A DNA stretch of 32,349 bases from Bacillota bacterium (lineage in GTDB: Bacteria > Bacillota > Negativicutes > Sporomusales > Sporomusaceae). Positions 25,553 to 31,908 of the stretch are shown in pieces. Within the stretch, counting starts at the first letter, position 1, and every line of letters begins with the position of its first letter. The translations under genes were made by a program, and so were the position numbers. Location: contig JAEZVB010000044.1 in the NCBI GenBank assembly GCA_023443285.1, positions 1 through 32,349 on the forward strand, given 5' to 3'. The notes under the pieces were generated by a model that was not told the origin of the DNA, made no database searches, and was given only the letters and a program-made list of their open reading frames with translations.

Positions 25553-26149
25553 ATGATGGCAAAAAATGTTCTTAATAAGCTTACGGTTAATCTATCTGAC
25601 ATTGATATCCAAAAACAATTATATGAACATCTGATACTACTGTTAAATCATCAAGAAGGGTTAAGTTTGCGTCCAATTGTGGCACTCTGTATTGGCTCAG
25701 ATCGTTATACGGGCGATGCATTAGGGCCGTTAGTCGGTACTTATCTTGAGGAACATACTGCGTATAATGTATATGGCACATTAGAACATCCTGTTCATGC
25801 CGGTAACTTTGTGGAGACAATAAATAGGATAACCCACCATTATCATCATCCAATCGTTATTGCTATTGATGCTTGTCTTGGCAAAAGTCATGAAATCGGG
25901 AATATTGAAATCTGGCAAGGCGGATTGGCAGCAGGAATTGCAGTAGGCAACAGGTTGCCTACTATCGGTGATATCTCAGTTATTGGTGTAGTTAATGCCC
26001 AAAGTCAAGTTGGATATCTGGATCTGCAAAGTACGTCCCTTGCGAAAGTAATGAAACTCAGTAAAGTTATTGGCGAAGCTATTGCTGAGGCAATTGATAG
26101 GATAGTAGTGGAGATTATGCCCACGTATACGCAGACGATTGCGAAATAA
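25553..26149 (+). CDS. yyaC: Spore protease-like protein YyaC (DUF1256)
   Basis: A 198-residue member of the YyaC family, found in endospore formers and sharing the fold of GPR and hydrogenase-maturation proteases. The diagnostic segment is ALCIGSDRYTGDALGPLVG (about 44-62, with Asp50 and Asp55), followed by YGTLEHPVHAGN and AIDACLGK. In B. subtilis the gene is made during sporulation; its target is not firmly known. Two adjacent ATG codons (25553, 25556) follow GAGGAGAG. It sits just upstream of the pro-sigma-K gene, supporting a sporulation-related neighbourhood. Although it resembles HyaD by fold, it is not a hydrogenase protease here. Confidence 0.88.
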   Translation: MMAKNVLNKLTVNLSDIDIQKQLYEHLILLLNHQEGLSLRPIVALCIGSDRYTGDALGPLVGTYLEEHTAYNVYGTLEHPVHAGNFVETINRITHHYHHPIVIAIDACLGKSHEIGNIEIWQGGLAAGIAVGNRLPTIGDISVIGVVNAQSQVGYLDLQSTSLAKVMKLSKVIGEAIAEAIDRIVVEIMPTYTQTIAK

Positions 26150-26160
26150 ATATAAGTAAG

Positions 26161-26202
26161 AAGAGCGAGATTACCTGAACGGAGTTCAGCAATCTCGCTC
26201 TT
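26161..26202. terminator. Hairpin between yyaC and the small minus-strand gene
   Basis: AAGAGCGAGATT (26161-26172) pairs perfectly with AATCTCGCTCTT (26191-26202); an inner CTGAAC/GTTCAG stem extends it. T runs are short on both sides. It separates two convergent genes and probably terminates both. Confidence 0.7.
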
Positions 26203-26212
26203 TGCAGTTAGC

Positions 26213-26305
26213 TTATTCTTCTGGGAACAATTTGTCCCATAGCATATATAATACTACTAATGTGCCAGCAAAGAATATACCAATATCAGCAATATATTTT
26301 TCCAT
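26213..26305 (-). CDS. Small single-span membrane peptide, 30 aa
   Basis: A 30-codon frame reads a short charged start (MEKYIAD), one hydrophobic helix (IGIFFAGTLVVLYML) and an acidic end (WDKLFPEE). The ATG at 26305 follows AAGGGGTG at 9 nt. A consensus-like sigma-A promoter (TTGCAT, 17 bp, TATAAT) lies just upstream on the same strand, and a terminator-like hairpin follows the stop codon. These three signals together support a real gene despite its size. Function is unknown. It lies in the space between yyaC and sigK and is divergent from sigK. Confidence 0.62.
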   Translation of the reverse strand: MEKYIADIGIFFAGTLVVLYMLWDKLFPEE

Positions 26306-26343
26306 GCAAGTCACACCCCTTCTGCTGAACATCTACAATTTGG

Positions 26344-26372
26344 ATTATATGCTACTTTCATCCTTGATGCAA
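26344..26372 (-). promoter_or_regulatory. Sigma-A-type promoter of the 30-aa gene
   Basis: Read on the minus strand, TTGCAT (26372-26367) and TATAAT (26349-26344) are separated by exactly 17 bp. The start codon of the small gene is about 40 nt downstream of the -10 box. Confidence 0.65.
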
Positions 26373-26467
26373 GAAAACGGAAATAATAAATTTTTATCTG
26401 CCAGGCACATTTCAGTTGTCCATCCCATATGCTTTAATCGACAGATGTTACGGGGGTGGATGACTGA

Positions 26468-26824
26468 ATGGCTCTTTCGTTTATTACGGTTTTGGCAACA
26501 TCGATAATCAAAGGCATCACCCTACTTATTTCCTATATAGCCAACAATACATTTCCTTTACCGCTGTCAGAGAAGGAAGAGCATATTTATCTACAACGGC
26601 TAAAGGACGGGGATGAAGTTGCCCGGAATGTACTAATTGAACGAAATTTGCGATTGGTAGCCCACATTGTTAAGAAGTTTGACAATACAGGCGAAGATGT
26701 TGATGACCTAATCTCTATTGGCACTATTGGCCTCATAAAAGCTATTAACACTTTTGACCCAGCTAAAAAAATCAGGCTGGCCACTTATGCTGCCCGCTGC
26801 ATTGAAAATTCTATACTAACATAG
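26468..26824 (+). CDS. sigK: N-terminal half of pro-sigma-K, interrupted by a skin-like element
   Basis: Sigma-K directs late mother-cell transcription during sporulation. The frame encodes 118 residues that follow B. subtilis SigK closely: a hydrophobic pro-sequence (about 1-21, before SYIANN), FPLPLSEKEE, NLRLVAHIVKKFDNTGEDVDDLISIGTIGLIK (region 2) and LATYAARCIEN (104-114). After Asn114 the sequence leaves the family and stops (Ser-Ile-Leu-Thr-stop). Regions 2.4 to 4 are missing and do not occur elsewhere in the window as far as I can see. In B. subtilis the skin insertion splits sigK at the same Glu-Asn codons (112-113). The ATG follows GGGGGTGG. Whether the gene is rejoined during sporulation depends on a recombinase and 3' half outside this window. 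Confidence 0.93.
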   Translation: MALSFITVLATSIIKGITLLISYIANNTFPLPLSEKEEHIYLQRLKDGDEVARNVLIERNLRLVAHIVKKFDNTGEDVDDLISIGTIGLIKAINTFDPAKKIRLATYAARCIENSILT

Positions 26825-27423
26825 TGGCTAATAATGGCATAAATAATACCAATCAGATTCTTTATCAGGAAAAATGGCATCCGTTTATACGCCTTGGTAA
26901 CAATATGTATATAATGACCTGCTATTGTATCGGCGGCGTTAAATATGCGCCGCTATATATTCACCGCTTCCAATTACTGCAACCACGTAGACTGCTGGAA
27001 GCGGAAAGGTTTAATATTAAATATACCGGTCCGTATGAAATTGCCACAGTAGCGGACAAGCTGCGCTATTACCGTCATAAAAAAGCGCTAAGGCAAAAAG
27101 ATGTGGCTGAAAAAACTGGAATGCACCTCGCTACTTATTGCGCTTATGAACTGGAAGACAGAAAAATCCCCTATCCCCTTGACAACCTAAGTAAAATTGC
27201 TGAGCTTTTTGGCGTTGAGATTACAGATTTGCTAGATGAGTATAATCTCTTTCTGTATAATGGACAAGGCCGACAAATACAGGCTTTACGTCAAAGTATG
27301 GGTTTGACGAAAGAAGAATTTGGTAAGTTATATGGATTTCATGCATACACGGTTAACAAATGGGAAAATGATACTATTCAAATTTTAAAAAGTACCTGGG
27401 TAAAATTGTTTGGTAATATATGA
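26824..27423 (+). CDS. Double helix-turn-helix (XRE-type) regulator at the element edge
   Basis: A 199-residue protein with two Cro/CI-type HTH units: VADKLRYYRHKKALRQKDVAEKTG (about 79-130) and IQALRQSMGLTKEEFGKLYGFHAYTVNKWEN (about 152-185). The N-terminal 70 residues (YCIGGVKYAPLYIHRFQLLQPRRLLEAERF) are of unknown function. The frame opens at a GTG (26824) that overlaps the TAG of truncated sigK by one base (TAGTG) and has no ribosome site of its own. The in-frame Met28 and Met31 also lack one. Translation coupled to sigK is therefore possible. A role in controlling excision or the element's genes is inferred from position only. The gene must be element DNA, since it is absent from a normal sigK. 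Confidence 0.75.
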   Translation: MANNGINNTNQILYQEKWHPFIRLGNNMYIMTCYCIGGVKYAPLYIHRFQLLQPRRLLEAERFNIKYTGPYEIATVADKLRYYRHKKALRQKDVAEKTGMHLATYCAYELEDRKIPYPLDNLSKIAELFGVEITDLLDEYNLFLYNGQGRQIQALRQSMGLTKEEFGKLYGFHAYTVNKWENDTIQILKSTWVKLFGNI

Positions 27424-27474
27424 AAAACAAAATCAACAGCAATAAATGGTTCGGTTTCTAATCTCCTATTAAGA

Positions 27475-27519
27475 AATCTAACCATTCTAACCAACTTGGC
27501 TGGTTAGAATGGTTAGATT
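27475..27519. repeat. Perfect 19-bp inverted repeat between convergent element genes
   Basis: Arms AATCTAACCATTCTAACCA (27475-27493) and its exact complement (27501-27519) enclose a 7-nt loop. The TTAGAAT/GGTTAG unit recurs within each arm and once more at 27522-27528. No T run follows on either strand, so it is either an unusual bidirectional terminator for the HTH and fic genes or a protein-binding site. The remaining 27424-27580 interval holds no gene. Confidence 0.7.
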
Positions 27520-27580
27520 AGTTAGAATATGAGTAGAAAGTTTGAAATAGCAAACACAGTTTTTTTGTATCGTTTGCTTT

Positions 27581-28348
27581 TTAATTTGCTTTTATGCGTA
27601 AAAGCCTACAATAATCTTTTTGGGTTTCTATGGTACATTCTGTAATCAACTTGATAAAGGGTTCCGCATCCGGTTGGTTAGCACGTTGTGATATACGAAG
27701 CACCTCAATGTATTCTACTCTTAATACTGGCGGAATAGATACAATACCATAGCCATAATGCATCAATAGTAAATTCATCAGCAGACGCGCTGTTCTGCCA
27801 TTACCATCAACATAGGGATGGATATCAACCAGCCATTTATGAGCAAGCGCAGCTAGTTCAATGGGATGCACTTTTCCTGACAACCCATTTACTTTATGTA
27901 CATATTCCTTCATCAGCCGCGGAACTTGTTCTGGCTCCGGCGGTAGATAATCGGTTCCTGTAATATAGACGGAAATATCACGATATTTGCCGGTGTTTTG
28001 TTTGTCAATTCCTTCGTAAAACAGGCGATGCAATTCTAAAATAATATGCTCTGTAATTTCAAAAGGTTCTTCGCGGACCATCTGCAGCATAAAATCATAT
28101 GCTTTTGCATGGCCTATTGCTTCCAAACTGTCTTTCAGAGGCTTACCACCAGCTGTCAGTCCATCCTCTAATAGCACTTTCGTTTCAGAGATCGTAAGGG
28201 TATTTCCTTCTAAGGCATTACTGCTATAAGTTAAGCCAATTTTAAAATAGGCATCTAATTCTTTAATTTCTTCCGGCTTTAATGGACGTGCCGCTTGTAT
28301 AATTTTTTTATACTGATCTGCCTTATTAAATAATTCTTGCTTGGTCAT
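27581..28348 (-). CDS. Fic-domain protein (predicted AMP transferase), class II
   Basis: A 255-residue Fic protein that probably transfers AMP or another nucleotide group to target proteins. The catalytic motif HPYVDGNGRTAR is at residues 177-188. An autoinhibitory motif S43-x-x-x-E47-G48 (SSNALEGN) precedes the Fic core, which defines class II enzymes. The C-terminal tail is a helical region. The frame extends upstream to 28540, but the added 64 residues are unlike the family. The Met at 28348 starts the usual helix. Its ribosome site (AAAGGAGT, 28376-28384) lies about 28 nt away, with a 7-bp hairpin (28356-28376) in between. A terminator at 28567-28612 separates it from the mobilisation genes. 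Host or transfer target unknown. Confidence 0.85.
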   Translation of the reverse strand: MTKQELFNKADQYKKIIQAARPLKPEEIKELDAYFKIGLTYSSNALEGNTLTISETKVLLEDGLTAGGKPLKDSLEAIGHAKAYDFMLQMVREEPFEITEHIILELHRLFYEGIDKQNTGKYRDISVYITGTDYLPPEPEQVPRLMKEYVHKVNGLSGKVHPIELAALAHKWLVDIHPYVDGNGRTARLLMNLLLMHYGYGIVSIPPVLRVEYIEVLRISQRANQPDAEPFIKLITECTIETQKDYCRLLRIKAN

Positions 28349-28566
28349 AAAATTTTGTCGAGCAGATAACTCGACACTCCTTTCTAAGATAGTGTTTACA
28401 ATATCCGCAGGAAATCTAGTTGATATAGGGTAGAGGACTTCATGACCTATGCAACAACATATCGAAACAGCTCTTACTCCGATTGTTTGCCAAGGATCAC
28501 GTCCGCTAATTCTGATAAAAATTATACCATGAAAATCCAATCGAAGAAAGTTGTCTTACTATATCA

Positions 28567-28612
28567 AAAATAAGCAAGAGAAGCGTCTTAAATGCCTTCT
28601 CTTGCTTATTTT
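28567..28612 (-). terminator. Terminator of the minus-strand mobilisation genes
   Basis: Arms 28567-28583 and 28596-28612 pair perfectly over 17 bp. Read on the minus strand the stem ends in TTTTTGAT. It overlaps the stop codon of the 56-aa gene. Confidence 0.85.
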
Positions 28613-28781
28613 AGTCTGTAAAAGAGTTTTGGATACTGGCAACCAACTCAATTTTTTGTTCTTTTGGGCAGGGCAATTTAGTCAGATATTTTAAGACTGC
28701 ATCAGCATGAACAATAGCAACTTTCTTTTGCAGATCACGCAATCCCTCAGGGGTTTTAGGTGGATGAACGATTACTTGCAA
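28611..28781 (-). CDS. Small element protein, 56 aa, unknown function
   Basis: I do not recognise it. The frame is open from 28838, but the ATG there lacks a ribosome site. The TTG at 28781, 3-4 nt after a long AAAGGAGGGGG site, is the likely start and gives a 56-residue product (VIVHPPKTPEGLRDLQKKVAIVHADAVLKYL with a break, then LPCPKEQKIELVASIQNSF). It is helical, with one cysteine and no membrane segment. It lies 92 bp downstream of the relaxase gene on the same strand, so it is probably part of the mobilisation transcript. An accessory role in transfer is only a guess. Confidence 0.6.
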   Translation of the reverse strand: MQVIVHPPKTPEGLRDLQKKVAIVHADAVLKYLTKLPCPKEQKIELVASIQNSFTD

Positions 28782-28873
28782 AATACCCCCTCCTTTGGTT
28801 GATAAAACATATTCAAAAATCGTTTGTCCATATTCCATTGAATAATATATAATTGCACATGAGGAATAAACGA

Positions 28874-29659
28874 TTACCGATATCTTTCAAACCTGCGTTT
28901 TTGTGCTCTTTGTTGCTCCTTGTTGCGAGCTTCAATAGCGCGGTTTTCGTTGCCCAATTTTGTATTAATATTACGTCGCTCCATAGCCATAATAACAGGA
29001 CCTAGATGTTTAGTCGGTTCGCGATCAATACCGCGGGTTTTATAGCTTTCGTGGGAGACGCGAACTTCAAGTCCTTTACGAATAAAGACTTCATTTTGAA
29101 GGTTTGCCCAGCATTTTCGCCACTGATTGAGGTATTGTTTCGAATTCCAATCAGGATTTTTCTTGTCGCAGAACCCTTCTTTTTTAACGGGTCTGTCGGT
29201 AAGCAGTATATGGGCGTGTGGATTATGAGGAAGAATTTTCTTATGTTCGCTCCCATAATCCTTCGTGTTTTTGTCAAAACCTGAATGAATACATAGGTCA
29301 GCACACATACCAAGTGGAATAAAACAAATGGATATGAATTTTCTAACCAAGGCCTTTGATGTTTCAATGGTAAGCTCTCTCGGTAACGCTAGTACAATTT
29401 CCCTAGCAGTCCTTGAATCGCGCCGTTTTTCTGCATGTTCTACAGCATTCCACAGAGCTTCACGATTAAAAAACTCTGGCGGCGCATTTTGGGGTAATAA
29501 AATCTCGGTGTGGATAACACCTTTTTTACGAGTGAAGTCGTAAAGTACGTCTTCGCGCTCGTTGTACAATTTTTGACCACTGCGATAAGCTGCTGCTTCG
29601 ACAGAAGACCTCTTTTGGTTACGGGTTATTGTTTTGAGGGATAGTAAATAAAGCGCCAC
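28874..29659 (-). CDS. MobA/MobL (MobQ-family) relaxase
   Basis: Nicks oriT and leads the single strand into a recipient during conjugation. The 261-residue protein has the MobA/MobL hallmarks: Tyr25 in SSVEAAAYRSGQKL, the conserved IHTEILLPQNAPPEF stretch, and a histidine triad of His125 (DLCIH) with His148 and His150 (NPHAHILLT). About 15 extra residues (FDKNTKDYGSEHKK) sit between the first and second histidines. The C-terminus is basic. It lacks the long C-terminal helicase or primase part of larger relaxases. The GTG at 29659 follows AAAAGGAGG. A candidate oriT lies directly upstream at 29680-29712. Confidence 0.9.
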   Translation of the reverse strand: MALYLLSLKTITRNQKRSSVEAAAYRSGQKLYNEREDVLYDFTRKKGVIHTEILLPQNAPPEFFNREALWNAVEHAEKRRDSRTAREIVLALPRELTIETSKALVRKFISICFIPLGMCADLCIHSGFDKNTKDYGSEHKKILPHNPHAHILLTDRPVKKEGFCDKKNPDWNSKQYLNQWRKCWANLQNEVFIRKGLEVRVSHESYKTRGIDREPTKHLGPVIMAMERRNINTKLGNENRAIEARNKEQQRAQKRRFERYR

Positions 29660-29679
29660 AAAAAAACCTCCTTTTAGTA

Positions 29680-29712
29680 GACATTCATGTCAAACCTGTA
29701 AATGCGCCTTTG
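29680..29712 (+). other. Candidate origin of transfer (oriT), RSF1010/R1162-like
   Basis: A small inverted repeat GACAT-TC-ATGTC (29680-29691) is followed by AAACCTGTAAATGCGCCTT (29692-29710). This nearly matches the R1162/RSF1010 nick region as I remember it (AAACCGGTAAATGCGCCCT), including the repeat-then-core layout. It lies 21 bp upstream of the MobQ relaxase gene, where such sites usually occur. A second small repeat (TACCT/AGGTA, 29713-29726) follows. Confidence 0.6.
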
Positions 29713-29726
29713 TACCTTTGTAGGTA

Positions 29727-30032
29727 TTACGGGCGTGTTGCAACAGAGTGCTTTTTCATGAGCCGCTCCAGAACATTACGCCTCGTGCTTAACGAGCTAA
29801 AGAAAGTAATCAATGGCGAAAACTCGATCTCGTTTTCAACTTCGGTTTTCTGTGGGGTAAGGAGAAGCAGTTCTGGAAAGTAAGTTATGACAAATTCACC
29901 GATGAGTATTAAGCGGCGAATATAGATGTCGGTTAAATCTGGTTTTTCTAAAAATATTTGAGCCATTTTCTTTCCGGATAATCTTTCCCAATCTGCCATT
30001 TCTTCTTCAATGCGCTCTTTCAGTGTTGACAT
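29727..30032 (-). CDS. Small element protein, 101 aa, possible mobilisation accessory
   Basis: I do not recognise the family. The 101-residue product is mostly helical (MSTLKERIEEEMADWERLSGKK..., then a hydrophobic patch IYIRRLILIGEFVITYFPELLLL, then SSLSTRRNVLERLMKKH). The open frame extends to 30107, but the ATG at 30032 has a strong GGGAGG site at 7 nt and is preferred. It lies just upstream of oriT and the relaxase on the same strand, in the place where MobC-like accessory proteins are often found, yet I see no ribbon-helix-helix motif. It is divergent from the coupling-protein gene. Confidence 0.6.
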   Translation of the reverse strand: MSTLKERIEEEMADWERLSGKKMAQIFLEKPDLTDIYIRRLILIGEFVITYFPELLLLTPQKTEVENEIEFSPLITFFSSLSTRRNVLERLMKKHSVATRP

Positions 30033-30045
30033 TGTTATGCCTCCC

Positions 30046-30074
30046 TTGCTGTTTTTTTTATAAATATACAGCAA
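30046..30074. promoter_or_regulatory. Inverted repeat in the divergent control region
   Basis: TTGCTGT (30046-30052) and ACAGCAA (30068-30074) face each other across an A/T-only loop, directly upstream of the ribosome site of the 101-aa gene. The 157-bp space between the two divergent genes is very AT-rich and probably holds both promoters. The repeat could be an operator. Confidence 0.4.
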
Positions 30075-30189
30075 AAAAAAAAGATTTTGAAAACAAGAAA
30101 CACTCAAATTTTTCCACAGCCCTATCGAATTGCTATGCTATGACTTGATTGCGAAAAAAACAGATGCTATCATAACAAAAGAGGTGAGT

Positions 30190-31704
30190 ATGGTGGCAGG
30201 CCAAAAAAGAGTAAAGAAAATCTTCAGTGAATTTTTAGACGATCAAACTGCAAAACGGGAAGGAAATGATGTACCGAATTATATGCTTCATACAGAACGG
30301 AAAAATGCAAATTTCTTTTTTGGAACCAAAGAGCGAAGCATAATAAAGTCCTTTGATTTGGGGATGAGTACATCAAAAGAACAGATTTATGTAGGAAAAC
30401 CCCAAGACCGCGATGGTCATATTTTAGTTATTGGTGGCGCGGGAAGTGGAAAAAGCTCTTGTATTGCTATGCCAACTCTTGAAACATGGCAGGGAACGAT
30501 ATTTGCGATTGACATTAAAGGCGAACTTACGGCGTATTGGAATAAGATATCGAAAGCGGAGAAAAGGCAAGCTAAAATATTTAATCTTACAAAAGGACAG
30601 GAGTTATTATCCAGCTACGATCCGTTCTATTTTATGCGTAAAAACCGCGATGAAAATTTAGTACAAAATGCTCGCGAAATAGCTCATGCTATCATTCCGT
30701 TGCCGCATAATATTCAAGAACCATTTTGGATTCAATCTGCGCAACATGTATTAACAGCGGTACTCTTACAGGGATATAGTATTAAAGCAAGCTTCAATAC
30801 CACTATGACACGTATATTAACGACTCCTATATGGGAATTAATTGAAGAAATCTGCAACGGTGATTGTTTGGAAGCTATAATGCACATCAATCAATTTAAA
30901 GATATTGACAATCCTGCAGACAACAAAATGTTGACAGGAATCAATGCTGAGTTGAGAAATAAAGTCATGGTTTTCGTAACTGATATGCAAATTAAGGATT
31001 CTTTTACCCCTACAGAGAATATAATTAAATGGGAAGACCTAGAATCATGTAATGTCTTCATGTGCATAGCAGAAGATAAACTTGGACAATGGGATGGAGC
31101 AATATCATTAATGCTCACCCAGTTAATAAGAACATTAGAGCGACGCCCAGACAAATATAGTGAAGAAGGGAAGGCGAGGAGTTTACCGCCAATCCTTTTA
31201 TTGCTTGATGAATTTCCCCGTCTTGGCAAGGTGGAGGTTATTCAAAATGCTATTTCTACTTTACGGAGTAAGGGTGTTACTATTTGCTTGATGATGCAGA
31301 GCCTGGTACAACTTGATAGAATATATGGCAAGGAATCACGGCAAATAATTGTTGATAACTGCCAATACAAGGCAATCTTGAATGTAACTGACCCAGAAAA
31401 TCAAAAAACCTTTAGCGATATGGTAGGAAGTATAAATGTTGGAAATGTGAGCATCAGTACAGGTATTAATGACGAAAATAAGCAGTTTCATCTTCAGGGA
31501 AATAGAGCGCGGGAACCAATCATATACCCTCATGAATTTGCTACTCGCGAGGATATTGTACTTATAACCCCAGAAGGATTCTGCTGTGCAAATAAATCAC
31601 CATACTACAAGAAGCCAGTTGGAAGTGGTTTCGTCATGCCAGAAGAAGTTAATCCAGTAACAAGAGTTGGGTATATTCCTAGTAGAACACAAAAACCAGT
31701 TTAA
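30190..31704 (+). CDS. VirD4/TraG-family coupling ATPase
   Basis: Type IV coupling proteins bring the relaxase-DNA complex to the mating channel. The 504-residue product has Walker A GGAGSGKSS (82-90), a FAIDIKGEL strand, Walker B LLLLDEFPRLGK (Asp340, Glu341) and the MMQSLVQLDRIYG segment of the family. It has no N-terminal membrane helices, so it is a soluble, short type rather than the classical membrane-anchored form. The frame is open from 30130, but ATG 30190 after AGAGGTGAG is the better start. It is transcribed away from the relaxase genes. A hairpin at 31718-31741 follows. Its presence suggests transfer is active, at least with a helper system. Confidence 0.92.
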   Translation: MVAGQKRVKKIFSEFLDDQTAKREGNDVPNYMLHTERKNANFFFGTKERSIIKSFDLGMSTSKEQIYVGKPQDRDGHILVIGGAGSGKSSCIAMPTLETWQGTIFAIDIKGELTAYWNKISKAEKRQAKIFNLTKGQELLSSYDPFYFMRKNRDENLVQNAREIAHAIIPLPHNIQEPFWIQSAQHVLTAVLLQGYSIKASFNTTMTRILTTPIWELIEEICNGDCLEAIMHINQFKDIDNPADNKMLTGINAELRNKVMVFVTDMQIKDSFTPTENIIKWEDLESCNVFMCIAEDKLGQWDGAISLMLTQLIRTLERRPDKYSEEGKARSLPPILLLLDEFPRLGKVEVIQNAISTLRSKGVTICLMMQSLVQLDRIYGKESRQIIVDNCQYKAILNVTDPENQKTFSDMVGSINVGNVSISTGINDENKQFHLQGNRAREPIIYPHEFATREDIVLITPEGFCCANKSPYYKKPVGSGFVMPEEVNPVTRVGYIPSRTQKPV

Positions 31705-31717
31705 TTTAGATAAAGCT

Positions 31718-31745
31718 CACCTCGTGCAGCGGCACGGGGTGTTTA
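31718..31745 (+). terminator. Terminator-like hairpin after the coupling-protein gene
   Basis: CACCTCGTGC (31718-31727) pairs with GCACGGGGTG (31732-31741), with one G-U pair, around a 4-nt loop. The T tail is short (TTTAC). Confidence 0.65.
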
Positions 31746-31795
31746 CGTATTACCGGCAAACAAATAAAAGTTTATTTTCGGGAATCGAATAAAAA

Positions 31796-31834
31796 ATAAT
31801 GGACACCCCCTAATAATAGGGAAGTGTCCATTAT
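31796..31834. repeat. Inverted repeat in an intergenic stretch
   Basis: ATAATGGACAC (31796-31806) is repeated inverted as GTGTCCATTAT (31824-31834), with an inner CCTA/TAGG pairing. The 167-bp space (31742-31908) between convergent genes holds no reading frame I can support. The repeat may be a bidirectional terminator or a remnant of a transposable element end; I cannot decide. Confidence 0.55.
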
Positions 31835-31908
31835 GACCTGTAGATTGCAATACTTGTGACTCTATTGACTGAATTGTTGTGAGACAAAAAGGTACTTCAA
31901 TTTATTAC

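Noticed and set aside
25553..26149. Second hydrogenase maturation protease
   Set aside because: The sequence has the YyaC/DUF1256 signature (CIGSDRYTGDALGPLVG) and lacks the HybD-type metal triad; it is a sporulation protein of the same fold.
26306..26467. Sigma-E promoter for sigK
   Set aside because: I looked for a -10 resembling CATACAAT with a suitable -35 before sigK; only partial matches were found, not good enough to call.
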